Assembly: GCA_028571685.1 (NCBI GenBank)
Contig: CM053141.1
Coordinates: 53,194,333 to 53,258,332 of the forward strand
Source: Heterohyrax brucei
Lineage: Eukaryota > Chordata > Mammalia > Hyracoidea > Procaviidae
Direction: 5' to 3'
DNA length: 64,000 bases
The notes under the pieces were generated by a model. That model had not been told where the DNA came from. It made no database searches and was given only the letters and a program-made list of their open reading frames with translations. A program made the position numbers and the translations under genes. Within the stretch, counting starts at the first letter, position 1, and each line of letters starts with the position of its first letter. Shown here in pieces: positions 10,640-21,464 of this stretch.

Positions 10640-12065
10640 TGTAAAGAGACTTTATCCTAGGCCAAAATAACTTTGCAAACAAATTTAAAAAAGCGAGAAG
10701 AAGAGAAAAGCACTAATCTCAGTATTAGCAGAAACAGAGCAGCATAGGAAAACCTATAAATTCAGAATTAATGATTATCAGACAGATTTTAAAGTAAGTA
10801 TGCTTATTCTAAAAATTCAAAGACAAAATAGAAAATACCTTCCAGCATTTTGAAAAAGAATCCAATAGAAGGCTAGAAATTAAAAAAAAAAATACAAAAA
10901 TTGAAATAATAAGTGTAACTAATGATGGCTTTAAAGTACATTAGAGCTAGAGAGCCCTGGATTTTGGATTATTTGAAACTATTCAGGATGCAACACTGAA
11001 AAATCAAAATGGAAAATACAAAAGAAAGGTTAAAGATTAGGCGGCTAGAGTGAGTCGTTCTAATACTTCTTTAAAAAAAAATTCCAGAGAAAATGGGACA
11101 GACACAAAATCTTGAAAGATAATGATGAAGACTATTCTATACTATATAAACGAAAAATTTGCAACAGATTCACAGCAGGAAATGTAAAAAATCAATCTGC
11201 ACCTAGATACATCAAAGGGATCTTGGAGAATGCCACAGATGAAGAGATGCTAAAAGCAGTCAGAGAAGACAAATTAACTTCAAAGGACCAAGAGTTAGAC
11301 AGCTGGCTTCTTGACCACAGTTAAATAAAAATAAATGCCAGCCTTGAATCCTACAACAAGCAAAACTATCTTTTGAGAATGAGAGTAAAGTAAAGCCTTT
11401 TTATGCAAATAGAATCAAAGTTGGCCAGCAATGCACTCTACTTGAGGATATTCTCAAGGACGCACTCTGAGTGTGAAGAACCATGTACTAAGAACCGTGA
11501 ATCCAGATGAAAGGTATGAGACAAATGATTAAAGAGCTAACTATGTAGAGCATTATCTAAACAACACTGAAAATATAAACTGACAATCTATCAAGGGTTA
11601 AAAATAAGACTAGGCATAATAATAATAACTAATATTTAATTATTGACACAGAATAAAAATGAAATTGTACCCTGATCACACAGTATGATAAGAAAAAATA
11701 AACAATACTAGTGAATTAAAAATTTAAATAAGGAAGGCAAAACTGTCAGAATATAGGCATAGTCTTAAAGGAATAGTTTTTCATCTCAAGTCAATAAGGA
11801 ATTTTTTAAAACACAAAGGAAAGGTCGTGATGTCTAAGAGCTTCTCCATCAAAAGTGCTCCTAAAAAGTCTGAAAATAGGGAAAAAGTGAAAGATGATAC
11901 TTGTAGAACTTTCAACACACAAAAAAATAATGAAACACATTTGTATTCAGAATATATAAAGAACTATGCATACTAAAGCGTTTGGTAAAAGGAACAACAT
12001 CAACTTAAAAAGAGGAAAAGATTTATGTAAGCATTTAAAAAATGAAATGAAAAATTCAGAGGGAT
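10640..12065 (+). mobile_element. HAL1/L1M-like LINE relic, 5' section
   Basis: Sense-strand relic recognised by the order of its blocks: GAGATGCTAAAAGCAGTCAG, CAAAGGACCAAGAGTTAGAC, TTGAATCCTACAACAAGC, AATGAGAGTAAAGTAAAGCC, then TTCAGAATATATAAAGAACT. This is the ancient HAL1/L1M arrangement. A 70-codon frame at 11,112-11,324 is its longest remnant. The A-rich plus strand is typical of L1 sense strands. It is interrupted by an LTR fragment and resumes beyond it. Confidence 0.65.
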
Positions 12066-12187
12066 CAACCTAATTGATAATGAAGTCAAACTTACAGCCT
12101 ACTGGACTCTAAGAGAATAAACCTCTCCTCGTTAGAGTATTCCACTTGTAGTATTTCTATTACAGCAACAGGAGGAGACTGAGACAA
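12066..12187 (+). mobile_element. ERVL-MaLR LTR, 3' fragment
   Basis: GCCTACTGGACTCTAAGAG, AATAAACCTCTCCTC, CACTTGTAGTATTTCTATTA and GAGACTGAGACAAG match the 3' part of the same MaLR LTR family found in antisense at 20.3, 53.2 and 60.3 kb. It includes the AATAAA polyadenylation signal. The 5' part is missing. It lies between two halves of the L1 relic. Confidence 0.75.
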
Positions 12188-12620
12188 GTACTAGGTATTG
12201 TTAACGATGTGATGTAACAGACGTTCTGACACTGCTGGTAAGAGTATATGTTAGTAAACTTCTTTGGACAACAGTTTAGTAGTATTTAGTAATTTTATTC
12301 CTTGGAATGTACACCAGAGAGACTGTTGTCTATGTCCACAAGGAGCCATATGCAAGAATATTCATAGTAACATTGTTCATTATAGGTTTAGTCTAGAATA
12401 ATTCAGATGTCCACTAACAGTAGAATAGATATTTAATTTGTGATGTATTGACAGAAGGGGTTATTATACATCATTGAAAATGAAGAAAATGCATCACAAC
12501 ACTAGTGAATTGCTCACACATACTGTTGTGTAAAAGATGCAAGGTCAAAGCATATAGTTCAACAGAGGCAGAGTGACCATGTCTTTCAAGAGTATATATT
12601 TGAGTTGCAAAACTGAAAAG
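12188..12620 (+). mobile_element. HAL1/L1M-like LINE relic, 3' section
   Basis: Continuation of the interrupted LINE: ACACTGCTGGTAAGAGTATA, GGACAACAGTTTAGTAG, AGAATATTCATAGTAACATT, AATTCAGATGTCCACTAACA and ATACATCATTGAAAATGAAG. This is the conserved distal L1M order. No usable coding capacity. Confidence 0.7.
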
Positions 12621-14570
12621 TGTGAACTTGATGATCACAAATACTAGACACGTAGGTAACTTGGGAAGTGGAGGGGGCCATGATCCCTGCTGTTGACAGC
12701 TGGAGTAACTTGTACCAGCTTGCATCAGTTGATTGCTAAATTTTCAGGAATTTCCCCAAAGGGTTGTTAGCTATTGCAACTTGAAATTGATCATCTTGAA
12801 GGTATTTACACTGAGAAAATCAGCAAGTGCTGCACATCAGAATTTTTGGTTATTTTTCTTCGGTGAACTCACTGTTAAATATTTACCAACACATCATTAG
12901 GTGTCAAGCACTGGAGCTTTCAGGCATCATGTTATCCATTTTTATACTGGGTAGTGCTAAAGTAGCTTCTGTCTCTAGTTTAAACTGTCATGTATTTTTA
13001 TGTACTCTTGTATATGGTCTCACAATAGCAACAATGAAAACAAATTTTTTCTTTGCTGATTCCCTGCTGTGAGATTTTATGTTTGAATCTTAGGCATATC
13101 AAGAGTATATTTCAGTAAAAAGAACTGAGGAGATCAAGCCTTAGAGTTTTCACAATGTATTGACAGCCCAAACTGAATTCAGATTCAGGATTGTCCAGTT
13201 CCAAAGCCTGTGGACCTTACAGTGACTGTCTCAAGTGTGTTATGTAGTATTTATATGTGTAACTGTTTGTCTTTTTATATGAAACGGAAATGTAGTGCCT
13301 GGCTAAAGAATCTCAAGGATATAGCAATATGTTTGAATTCACTTTTGCAGCACCACTGTATTGAAGAGATGAAATGATTTTGGTTATCCGGTGATGGCCC
13401 TGATTCCAAAATACAGATGTAATAAAAGCCAAAGATAAATCCTCTCAAATTTAAGTGACGCTGAAGCAACAGAACAGTATTGTGAAAGACAAGAGACTGG
13501 AGATGTGTATACAGTGGGTGAATGCTCTTACAATACAAAACCACCCATCGTATTTTCTTAATGCCTTCTTTTAGATTCCAGAAAGAATACCCAGAGTCAG
13601 AAACATTTTCAAATGTTATTACCTTTAGGTTTAACATAGTGCTTTGAAAACAAGGAAAACATAAATACAAATCACTTCCTCTCACAAGTCATTTAAATTT
13701 TCTTTACTGCCAAATCATGCATTGTATTGGTGATATGTGAGTTTTTTCCTTTGGTCTTATTTCTGAACAGACAAATTTTCACCAAAAAAAAAAAAAAAAC
13801 CCTGCCTTTTTAAGATTGTAAAAGTGTATCTTTGTGAGTACATAAAATTGTGACCACTAATCAGAAACTTGGTACTTAATACTGTGGGCTGTGATGCAAT
13901 GTGATTTACAGCTTTGCAATTCCCCTTGATGCAATACAATCTTTCTTCACGATCTTCTAGGAAAAAGATCATGCCATATTAAACAGAGTTCTGATACTGT
14001 CACGCTCTTACTGTATTACAAACTCCACTAATCTTTAGGCTGTTCATTCAGGCTCCCTATAACTGGTATAATCCTTGTCAAATCTTGGGCTGCTTTCTTG
14101 AGAGTGCCCCTTTTGACGAGGATGAAAACAGTTATTTTGTGCATAGTGATGTTGGCTTTATCAAAAACATGTCCTGATTCTAGACAGTTAGTAATAGGCT
14201 TATTATTTTTCACTCAAAAATGCCAACTATGTAACTGTAATGTTATAGAACTGTTGCTCATGTGACTCTTTCTTCTGGTATCCTCTACTGGAGGGCAATC
14301 AGTGAGACGGGAATTATTTTTCCTAGTTTTAAAAGTTTAGGGGGAAAAGGTAGGAGAATAAAATGAGAAATAAGAAGCTAGAATAAAAAAAGAGAGACCT
14401 CAGACAAATTTTATTTTGTTCCTTTTTTCCCCCACTGGCTGTTTTTCAGAAGTAGGTCACTATACCTTCCTCTTCAGTCTGCCGTAGTCTGGAAGCTTTG
14501 TTGAAATCTCTTCAGCATCATAGCACCACCAATAGTCCCACTGAAAGATGAGTCATGGTTGCACTTGAAG
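12621..14570. other. Unassigned; anonymous 136-codon ORF and A16 run
   Basis: No element firmly recognised. The minus-strand frame at 13,275-13,685 (136 codons, rich in Phe, Ile, Ser and Leu) is among the longest in the window but has no domain, repeat or splice context I can identify. A 16-A run lies at 13,784-13,799. Chance openness in AT-rich DNA is the simplest explanation. Confidence 0.4.
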
Positions 14571-14706
14571 TGCCTTGGCTGGCAGTCAATTCTGACCCAA
14601 AGTGACGCTATAGGCCAGAGTGCAACTGCCCCATAGAGTTTCCAAGGAACACCTGGTAGATCCAAACTGATGAGCCTTTAGTTAGCCACGTGCCACCACG
14701 GTTTCC
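14571..14706 (-). mobile_element. AfroSINE, minus strand
   Basis: Tail-to-head antisense order is visible: GGCAGTCAATTCTGACCC, TAGGCCAGAGTGCAACTGCC, CCAAGGAACACCTGGTAG, ending CACCACGGTTTCC. The 3' oligo tail is shortened. Confidence 0.85.
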
Positions 14707-14784
14707 TGGTTTCTGGCATGGTAGTGAGAATTGTACCACTACACCAACTAGACCACCACTGACTGCTCTCCATTCGTTGCTGCA

Positions 14785-14828
14785 CTTGACTGTTAACCCA
14801 AAGATTAGTGGTTCAAAGCTATCCAGTT
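14785..14828 (+). mobile_element. SINE head fragment
   Basis: GCACTTGACTGTTAACCCAA then GTGGTTCAAAGCTATCCAG matches the AfroSINE tRNA-like segment with its B-box. It is truncated on both sides. The preceding 80 bp are unassigned. Confidence 0.5.
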
Positions 14829-15262
14829 TTTTCTTTTTGTTGTGACTGAGTGAAAGTATATAATCCAAATTAAATTTGCATGCCTGCCTATCTTTAGCTC
14901 CTGCTCTCCTTGCCTGGTGACAGCACACTCCTCCTGTCCCTTCCTCTCAACCCTCCCCTCTCCCTTCTGGCAAGAGGCCAGTAGGACATCATCCTATAGA
15001 CGCGCAGAACCACAAAGTACGCACACCATGTGGTCATGCTGTGTTCCAAAGCCCAGTCCGTTCCAGTCCAAAGAGTTGCCCCCCGTAATGATTTCTGGTT
15101 ATGGGCAGCAGCAGGTCTAGGGGCCGTGCTCCCAGGGGAACCCGCAGGCCTCTGGCTCTTCAATTTTGGTCTTTTAGTGGAGCTCTTGAGATACATTCCT
15201 CTTTTTCTCATGTTGCCACTCAAACCGACCCATTTTTGTTGTGGGAGAAAAAAGCCTGGCAA
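14829..15262 (-). mobile_element. L1 3' UTR fragment, minus strand
   Basis: Begins with a T-rich run (antisense poly-A) followed by TTGTGACTGAGTGAAAGTAT, CTTGCCTGGTGACAGCACAC and TCTGGCAAGAGGCCAGTAGG. It shares this opening with the piece at 63.4 kb and is related to the 3' end of the L1 at 45 kb. 5'-truncated insertion. Three overlapping frames of up to 122 codons across it are artefacts of GC-richer UTR sequence. Confidence 0.7.
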
Positions 15263-15279
15263 TCTTCTACTGAGATTGC

Positions 15280-15357
15280 AGACAAGAAGACCCTATGAAA
15301 CGACTCTACTCTGTAGCACACGGGGTCACCATAGTTGACTAACAACAGCAGCAACAG
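15280..15357 (+). mobile_element. AfroSINE/RTE 3' tail fragment
   Basis: GACCCTATGAAACGACTCTA, then CTCTGTAGCACACGGGGTCAC, ending in ACTAACAACAGCAGCAACAG. Only the tail half is present. Confidence 0.7.
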
Positions 15358-16187
15358 ATTTTAAATATCAGGAGAAAATATTTGTTGAGGAAGAGACTCA
15401 GCTTTTTTCTTTGGGTCAGGGTTGAGTTTTCTAATAAATGAAAGTCTTCTTGGGAAATCAAATCCATAGAAATTTGAAGGATCTGGTTGGAAGAAGATGC
15501 TCACAAACAAGACTTTAAACAAAATGTGTAAGAGTTTCATAGGTATTTCTTTGAAAATATTTCCAACAGAGGCTGGTCTACAGTTTTCAGCCTGAAAACT
15601 GGGAATAAATAGAGAACCGATTTTTGCAAGACTGACAAATAAGTAATTTAATATTTCTACTTTTACTAATTAGGATGAGTAGTATGAGTAGTCGAATAGG
15701 AATTTGAACAGCATTGTATTCTAATGGCTATTTCATTTTGTTTTATATTTATTTTATATTGTTATCTGAATGAACTGTTTTGTTATACTAACAAACTATT
15801 TTATATGGAACTACTATTCTTTATCACCTCACAATTACTGTAACTGACCCTTTAAATAAGATATTAAACAGCAACCATCTTTCTCATATTACTACCTTCC
15901 CAATATTTAATGGTTTCAAAATGATAACATTTTGTCCATCAAAAGGATGGCCTTACCGATCAATGTAAGTTACATCTCTACTTCCTGTATAGTTCAGGAC
16001 AGGTGTGTGAAACACAACATAGAGATGAAACTGAATTGGAAATATTAAGGATCACGAATCACTTTTGAAATATAGTAAACATGCTGCAAAATAGCCTCTT
16101 TGAATGACAACTATGAAATATCTTTGCAAATAGTGCATTTAAGAAAGAATTATACCTACCATAGAAAAATAGATTGTATAGTTTATC
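15358..16187. other. Unassigned AT-rich sequence
   Basis: No repeat or gene recognised. Confidence 0.45.
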
Positions 16188-16557
16188 ATCCACCACCTGT
16201 CTGTAAGTCTGTTGAACTGTGGTGGCTTGCATATTGCTACGATGCTGGAAGCTATGCCGCAGGTATTTTAGATACCAGCAAGGCCATCATCCGTGGTGGC
16301 TGGATAGATTTTAGTGGAACTTTCAGAGGAAGGCAGACTGGGAAGAAAGGGCTGATGATCTCCTGAAAATTAGCCAATAAAACCTTTGGATCATAACAAT
16401 ATTGGCCAATACAGTGCTGGAAGATGAGTTCCCTAGGTTAGAAGGAATGCAAAATACACAGTGGCTGCAACAGTGAATTTGCACATACCTTCAATCAATC
16501 ATGAAGATGATGTAGCACCTGGCAATGTTTCCGTGAGTCAGAGCCCACCCAGTGGTA
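16188..16557 (+). mobile_element. RTE-derived miniature: 5' UTR joined to 3' tail
   Basis: The left part is the RTE 5' UTR: CTGTGGTGGCTTGCATATTG, GATGCTGGAAGCTATGCCGC, ACAGTGCTGGAAGATGAG, GGTTAGAAGGAATGCAAAA. It then passes straight into the 3' end (ACACAGTGGCTGCAACAG, CACCTGGCAATGTTTC, GTGAGTCAGAGCC). The whole endonuclease-RT frame is absent, leaving about 370 bp. Either a private internal deletion or a copy of a non-autonomous subfamily; one copy cannot decide. Confidence 0.7.
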
Positions 16558-17404
16558 TATCAGACCTTTGTTAATAAACCAAAATTACTTGCTTTTATAG
16601 ATGGAGAGGTTGTACATGTAGCTTCTAAAGTTTAAATACACCTTCAGCAAAGGTACAAACATTTCAAAGGTAAAGAATATGTTTAGTGAAAAATCAGATT
16701 ATTTCATGGCTTCACCCCTTTCTACCCAAATTCATTTGACATACCTAAACATATACTTATTCAGTTTTCCACTATCGTGACCCAATGAAGAGGAAAGAGT
16801 GACAATGGTATCTCTTTACAGCCTCTGTTGAACCATTGTCTGGGCCATGATAAGTGACACTGTTCTAGTGGGATTTTGCTCTTTAGAGCATCTGGTAGCT
16901 AAATCTTTCTGAAAAACGTTGAAAAACCAAACCTAAACCTGTTTGTTGCCTTTGAAACTCACATTTGGTATCTTTGCTCTTAGAAGTTAATTTGGTCCTG
17001 TTAGACACACGGTTAGTAGTCCTCAACTTGTAGTATAATCTCTGCTTCCTATTTTGTTAGGTTAGTGTCGAGGATTAAGACACTGTCAACAAATCTCAGC
17101 TGCCTCAGAATATATATGCTTGAATGTGAATCGCAGCCAAATTAAAGTCGTTGTATTCAGTGTTTAGTAAGTTTAGTATTAGTAGAATAATTTCCTTAAA
17201 TTCACCAGGGATAAACTATTGTAGAATTTTCAAAATGAACATTTAGAGTACTACTGATGACAATCCTGTATTACAGTGGAGATGGGAATAAGATTAATTA
17301 TCATGTAATAAATAAACAATTCTGTATCACATTATTTCCCTAAACCACTCTATATTTTTAAGAGGCATATTTAGCATGAATTTATCATTTAATATCTCTA
17401 TTGT
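16558..17404. other. Unassigned AT-rich sequence
   Basis: No recognisable element or gene. Confidence 0.45.
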
Positions 17405-17553
17405 TAATTCAATTAAACAGGCATTTATTGAGGACTTGTGTGCTAAGATCTGTATTGAAGAAACAAAGGTCACATATAAATAAGCCTGATTTATACTTTC
17501 AAGTACGTTCAATGGCAAGTTGCGAGAAAGTTATATAAACAAGTATAATCTAG
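17405..17553 (+). repeat. Ancient interspersed repeat, family uncertain
   Basis: GCATTTATTGAGGACTTGTG, GTGCTAAGATCTGTATTG, AAGAAACAAAGGTCAC. This is the widespread mammalian pattern of 'TTTATTGAGCACCTACTATGTGCCAGGCAC' cut into shorter pieces here. The same pattern recurs near 18.06, 27.9, 30.4 and 37.6 kb. I cannot assign it to a named family. Confidence 0.4.
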
Positions 17554-17562
17554 ATAAAAAAG

Positions 17563-17724
17563 CAAAAAACACCCACTGCCATCAAGTCAATTTTGGCTGA
17601 TCGCAACAGTAAACAACGGGGTAAAACTGCTCCATGAAGTTCCCACTGAGCACTTGGCAGATTCAGAATGCCAGTGTTTTGGTTAGCAGACACAGCACTT
17701 AACCATTACCCCAACAGGGTTTCC
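17563..17724 (-). mobile_element. AfroSINE, full length, with target-site duplication
   Basis: Antisense copy: CACCCACTGCCATCAAGTC, then GGTTAGCAGACACAGCAC and ACCCCAACAGGGTTTCC. It is bracketed by ATAAAAAAG and ATAACAAAG, a 9-bp target duplication with one mismatch. The insertion follows directly on the ancient repeat upstream. Confidence 0.92.
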
Positions 17725-18059
17725 ATAACAAAGTGAGACAAATTCTGTAAAAAGGACATAAATTTTCAATTCTGTAAGGATTTTCTGTGCACCTATGATT
17801 TACAGATCAAAATTCTGATAGCTAAGATGGTAAGACACGATAAAGTTAAAATCTAAATCTAACAGAAGAAATTATAAAGGATATCAGTGTGAAGTCAAGG
17901 AGACAGTAGTATTTGAAACCGTTAAAAAATGAATGGCTAGATCAGTAAGAGGAGAGATAAGAGACAAGAGGATTCTATGAGCAGTGGTAACCTGTAAACT
18001 ATGTATATGGAGATGATCAGTCATTTTAAAAATAACAATAGACAACTTTTCTAATTTGT

Positions 18060-18300
18060 TCTATAATATAAGAAACATTTACTAAAAAAAAATTGTGTGC
18101 CAAGCGTTGTTACTAGCAACAAAAACAAAAATGAAAAAAGCATTATCTTTGCCTTCATGGAGCTGCTCCTCTAATAGAACACATGAGAAAAAGCTAAGAA
18201 GGAGAAGACTTGTTAGGATATACAGGGAGGGCCCAGGGTGTGAATGAGATGCGTTCCCAAGTGTGTCTTAAGTCAGATTTGCAGGTAAGTAGAACACGTG
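18060..18300 (+). repeat. Ancient interspersed repeat, family uncertain
   Basis: AAACATTTACTAAAAAA, TTGTGTGCCAAGCGTTGTTA, CTTTGCCTTCATGGAGCTGC. The order (short tract, 'gtgtgccaggcactgt', then 'ccctcatggagctt') is the same as in the copies near 27.9 and 37.6 kb. Old and indel-rich. Confidence 0.45.
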
Positions 18301-18792
18301 CATTTAGCCTTACTTTTGTGCATGAAAAGGCTGAAGGCTTTTCAATAATTTAAGAACTACACACAGTAAGTGAAGGTGACTGTGATGAATAATTTGTTGC
18401 AAGTAGGGGTTCATTCAGCTGTTCCAGAGCAAGGGCAAATTTCCATAATGTTCTAGGGCAAGTTCTAGTTGTCTGTAAATTGGACATTTGTAACACAGGA
18501 ACTTACTGTACTGTCATGCTATTGATGGTAACTGAAGTGAGGATGAAGGAAATAGGTCAGAATGCAGGAGGGAATACTAAAAGTTGTATACTTTTTAATC
18601 TAACCTATAAAAAGATAGCTAAGTTATCTACTAGTTGCCGTGACCATTGATTCTGGTGTCCTTACTGAGTTACTCAGTATTTGATAGCTTGTTATGCTTG
18701 GGTCTGGAAGGATGAGTAGGGATTTGATAGGGATATCATCATCTGTCAGCATAAAGCTTGTTGCAATATGTTAAACGACATAACAGTTGTTA
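18301..18792. other. Unassigned
   Basis: May be a further decayed extension of the ancient repeat. No gene signal. Confidence 0.35.
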
Positions 18793-18952
18793 CCAAGTCA
18801 ACGTAAAACTGTGCCCCGCAGATACTTCAGTGATTGATCTTTTAGAAGTAGATCACCAGCCTTTCTTTTAAGGCACTATTTAGGTGGGCTCAAACTTGAA
18901 ACATTTTTGTTAGCAGTGAAGCACATTAACTGTCTGCACCACCCAGGGACCC
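18793..18952 (-). mobile_element. Old AfroSINE-related SINE, long form
   Basis: Antisense: AAACTGTGCCCCGCAG, TAGAAGTAGATCACCAGCC, TTGTTAGCAGTGAAGC, GCACCACCCAGGGACCC. The AGTAGATCACCAGCC insert marks a longer subfamily than the 160-bp form, seen again at 33.5 and 61.9 kb. Confidence 0.75.
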
Positions 18953-19009
18953 TCTATAATCTTGAGTGGATAGGTAGTGAATGAAATACAAACATATACA
19001 TATTTACTT

Positions 19010-19560
19010 ATTAAAAACAAAACTTTAGAGTAATTTGGACTTGCAGAAAATGCATAGTTCCTGTATACCTTTCCTGACTCTTCACAGTTTCTCCTGTTAT
19101 TACCGTCTTTTTAGTGTGGAAACCCTGGTGGCATAGTGGGTTAAGTGCTACGTCTGCTAACCAAGAGTTCGGCAGTTCAGATCCTCCAGGTGCTCTTAGG
19201 AAACTCTGTGGGGCAGTTCTACTCTGACTTCTAGGGTCACTATGAGTTGGACCTGACTCGATGGCAGTGGGTTTTAGTGGGTGTGTTAGTGTAGTACACT
19301 TGTTGCAATTGGTAAACTAATATTGATATATTCTCATTAACACAAGTCCATCACTTACAGTGTGGTTCACCCATTGTGTTATGCAGTTTTATGAGTTATG
19401 ACAAGTACATGGTGTCTTGTATCCACCCTTGCTGCCTTATGGAGGAGAGTTTCACTGCCTGTAAAATGCTTCACCCTATTCCTTTGAACTCCTGACACCT
19501 GGTATCCACTGATCTTTTTACTGTGTCCACATGACTAAAACAGCCATTCCAACTTGTGGA
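19010..19560 (-). mobile_element. L1M 3' UTR fragment, minus strand, split by a SINE
   Basis: Left half: AAACTTTAGAGTAATTTGGA, GTTCCTGTATACCTTTCC, TTTCTCCTGTTATTACC. Right half: GTAGTACACTTGTTGCAATT, ACTAATATTGATATATTC, GGTATCCACTGATCTTTTTA. These are successive blocks of the antisense ancient L1M 3' UTR. The AfroSINE between them is a later insertion. Confidence 0.75.
19117..19271 (+). mobile_element. AfroSINE with target-site duplication, inside L1M
   Basis: GGAAACCCTGGTGGCATAG, GGCAGTTCAGATCCTCCAGG, CTATGAGTTGGACCTGACT, then GATGGCAGTGGG. Flanked by the perfect 8-bp repeat TTTTAGTG. It splits the L1M 3' UTR and so is younger than it. Confidence 0.93.
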
Positions 19561-19764
19561 ATGGGCTTAATAAGATGTCTGTAGAATAAAGATAGTGTGA
19601 GCAATGCAGGCGCAATCCAAAATCAAGAGAATGGCAGTCAGGCTTCTAATAAGACACTAAAATTTAAGTGGAACCTGATTGATGTGATAAGAAGGAAGTG
19701 AAAAGATGACGATATCAAGACTATTTGAAAATTGATTTACTCCCAGTAATTTTTATCATGAGAA

Positions 19765-19958
19765 CTGGTTACAAAGTGGTAAAATACTTGGCTGTTTACT
19801 GAAAGCTCAGCTGTTGGGACCCACCAGCTACCCTGAGGAAGAATGACGTGACAGTCACTTCCATGGTGATTACAGCCTCAGAAACTCTGTGGGGCAGTCC
19901 TGCCCTGTCCTAGTGGGTTGCTATGAGTTGGAATAAACATGAGAACAATGGGCTTTTT
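19765..19958 (+). mobile_element. AfroSINE, long form
   Basis: GCTCAGCTGTTGGGACCCACC, a GACGTGACAGTCACTTCCA insert, GATTACAGCCTCAGAAAC, then CTATGAGTTGGAATAAACAT. The GTGACAGTC...GATTACAGCC segment separates this form from the short one. Confidence 0.8.
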
Positions 19959-20284
19959 TCTTGGTGTTGTTAGTGTTAATAAGTTATCTATTGTACTTGG
20001 AAATTCACTAATATAAATTTGTTGTGTTTAACAAGTCATGAAAATATTTATCGCATCTTTATTTGTATTCAGTTACTTCTACTTTATGTATTATAATGTC
20101 CTTGATATATAAATAGAGCAGTTGTTTTTGTTAGGTGTCTTGGAGATGGTTCTAATTCACAGTGATTTTATGTATGGCAGAACAAAACACTGCCCATCCT
20201 GCACCATCCTCACAATCATTTGTATGTTTGAATCCGTTGTTGTAGCTACCGTGTCAAAACATCTTTTTTTTTTTTTTAACCAAC

Positions 20285-20801
20285 TGTCTTAGTTATCTAG
20301 TGCTGCTGTAAAAGAAATACCACAAGTGGATGGCTTTCAAAAGAGAAATTCTGTCCTAGTCAGTAGGCTACAGGTCCAAATTCAGGACTAAGCTCCAGGA
20401 GAAGATTTTCTTTGTTGGCTCTGCAGGAGGGTCCTTGTTGTCAGTCTTCCCTTGGATTGGGAACTTCCGAGGTGCAGGGCCTGGATCCTTTCCAAAGGAT
20501 ACACTCTGCTCTTGGTGCTGCTTCTTGCTTGTATAAGGTTTCCAAATCTCTTTGCTAGCTTCTTTCCTTTATATCTCAAAGAGATTATATTGAGGCACAA
20601 TACAGTCTTACACAATGTGATTTTACAGTCTTATGCAGTACAATCTTACACATCCCACCAATACAAATGCCACCCATCCAGCCTCATTAACATCATAGAG
20701 GCAGGATTTATAGCATATAGGAACATCACACAATACCAGGAATCATGGCCTAGTCAAATGGCTGCACACATGTTTTGGGGAACACAATTCAGTCTATGAC
20801 A
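20285..20801 (-). mobile_element. ERVL-MaLR solo LTR inside the RTE
   Basis: Starts TGTCTTAGTTATCTAGTGCT and ends TATGACA, so the termini are TGT...ACA as expected. Antisense landmarks are CACAAGTGGATGGCTTTC, CCTTTATATCTCAAAGAG, ACATCATAGAGGCAGGATTT and TTTTGGGGAACACAATTC. The Afrotherian MaLR copies in this window share this order. No internal retroviral sequence is attached. RTE sequence resumes directly after it. A 115-codon plus-strand frame across it is incidental. Confidence 0.85.
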
Positions 20802-21310
20802 CTGACCATCTATCTTACAGAGCATCATTTCCTTCTCTAGGGATGGTCTTCCCTGTTAACGTGTCCAAAGTACCTAAGGTAAAGTCTTGCTATCGTTACT
20901 TCCAAGGAGCACCCTGGCCATACTTCTTCTGGGAAAGACTTCTTCCTTCCTCTAGAATTCTGTGGTATATTTAATATCCTTAGCAATCACTGTAGTCCAA
21001 AGGCATCAGTTCTTCTTCAGACTTCCTTTGTCGTTGTCCAGCTTTAGCATGCTTATGAATATATCATGACTTTTGTAAGGTGTGTCCTAGTCCTCAAAGT
21101 GACATCTTTGTCTTTCAAGACTTTAAAGAAACCTTTTGCAGTAGATTTGCTCAATGCAATAGTTCATTTGATTTCTTGACTACTGCTTTAATGGGCTTTG
21201 ATTGTGGATTGAAGTAAAATGAAGTCCTTGACAGCATCAATATTTTTTCCATTTGTCATGATATTGATTATTGGTTTAGTGCTGAGGATGTTTGTTTTCT
21301 TGATGTTGAG

Positions 21311-21464
21311 CCCTGTGACTCAGTGGTTAAGAGCTCAGCTGCTAAACAAAATACTGGCAGATAGTATCCACCAGCCACACCTTAGAAACCTTATGGGAAA
21401 ACTCTGCTCCTTCCTGCATGATCCTTATGAGCTAGAAGTGACTCAGCGACAATGGGTTTGGTGT
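21311..21464 (+). mobile_element. AfroSINE inside the RTE, with target-site duplication
   Basis: CCCTGTGACTCAGTGGTTAA head, GAGCTCAGCTGCTAAACAA, CCTTAGAAACCTTATGGG, CTATGAG-like tail, ending GACAATGGGTTTGG. The flanks TGATGTTGAG and TTATATTGAG match at 8 of 10 positions and both belong to the RTE sequence, confirming insertion into it. Confidence 0.88.

Noticed and set aside
14894..15338. Overlapping ORFs up to 122 codons on both strands
   Set aside because: They fall on an L1 3' UTR plus a SINE tail; frames in several phases at once reflect base composition, not coding.
20452..20799. 115-codon plus-strand ORF
   Set aside because: Entirely inside an antisense MaLR LTR.
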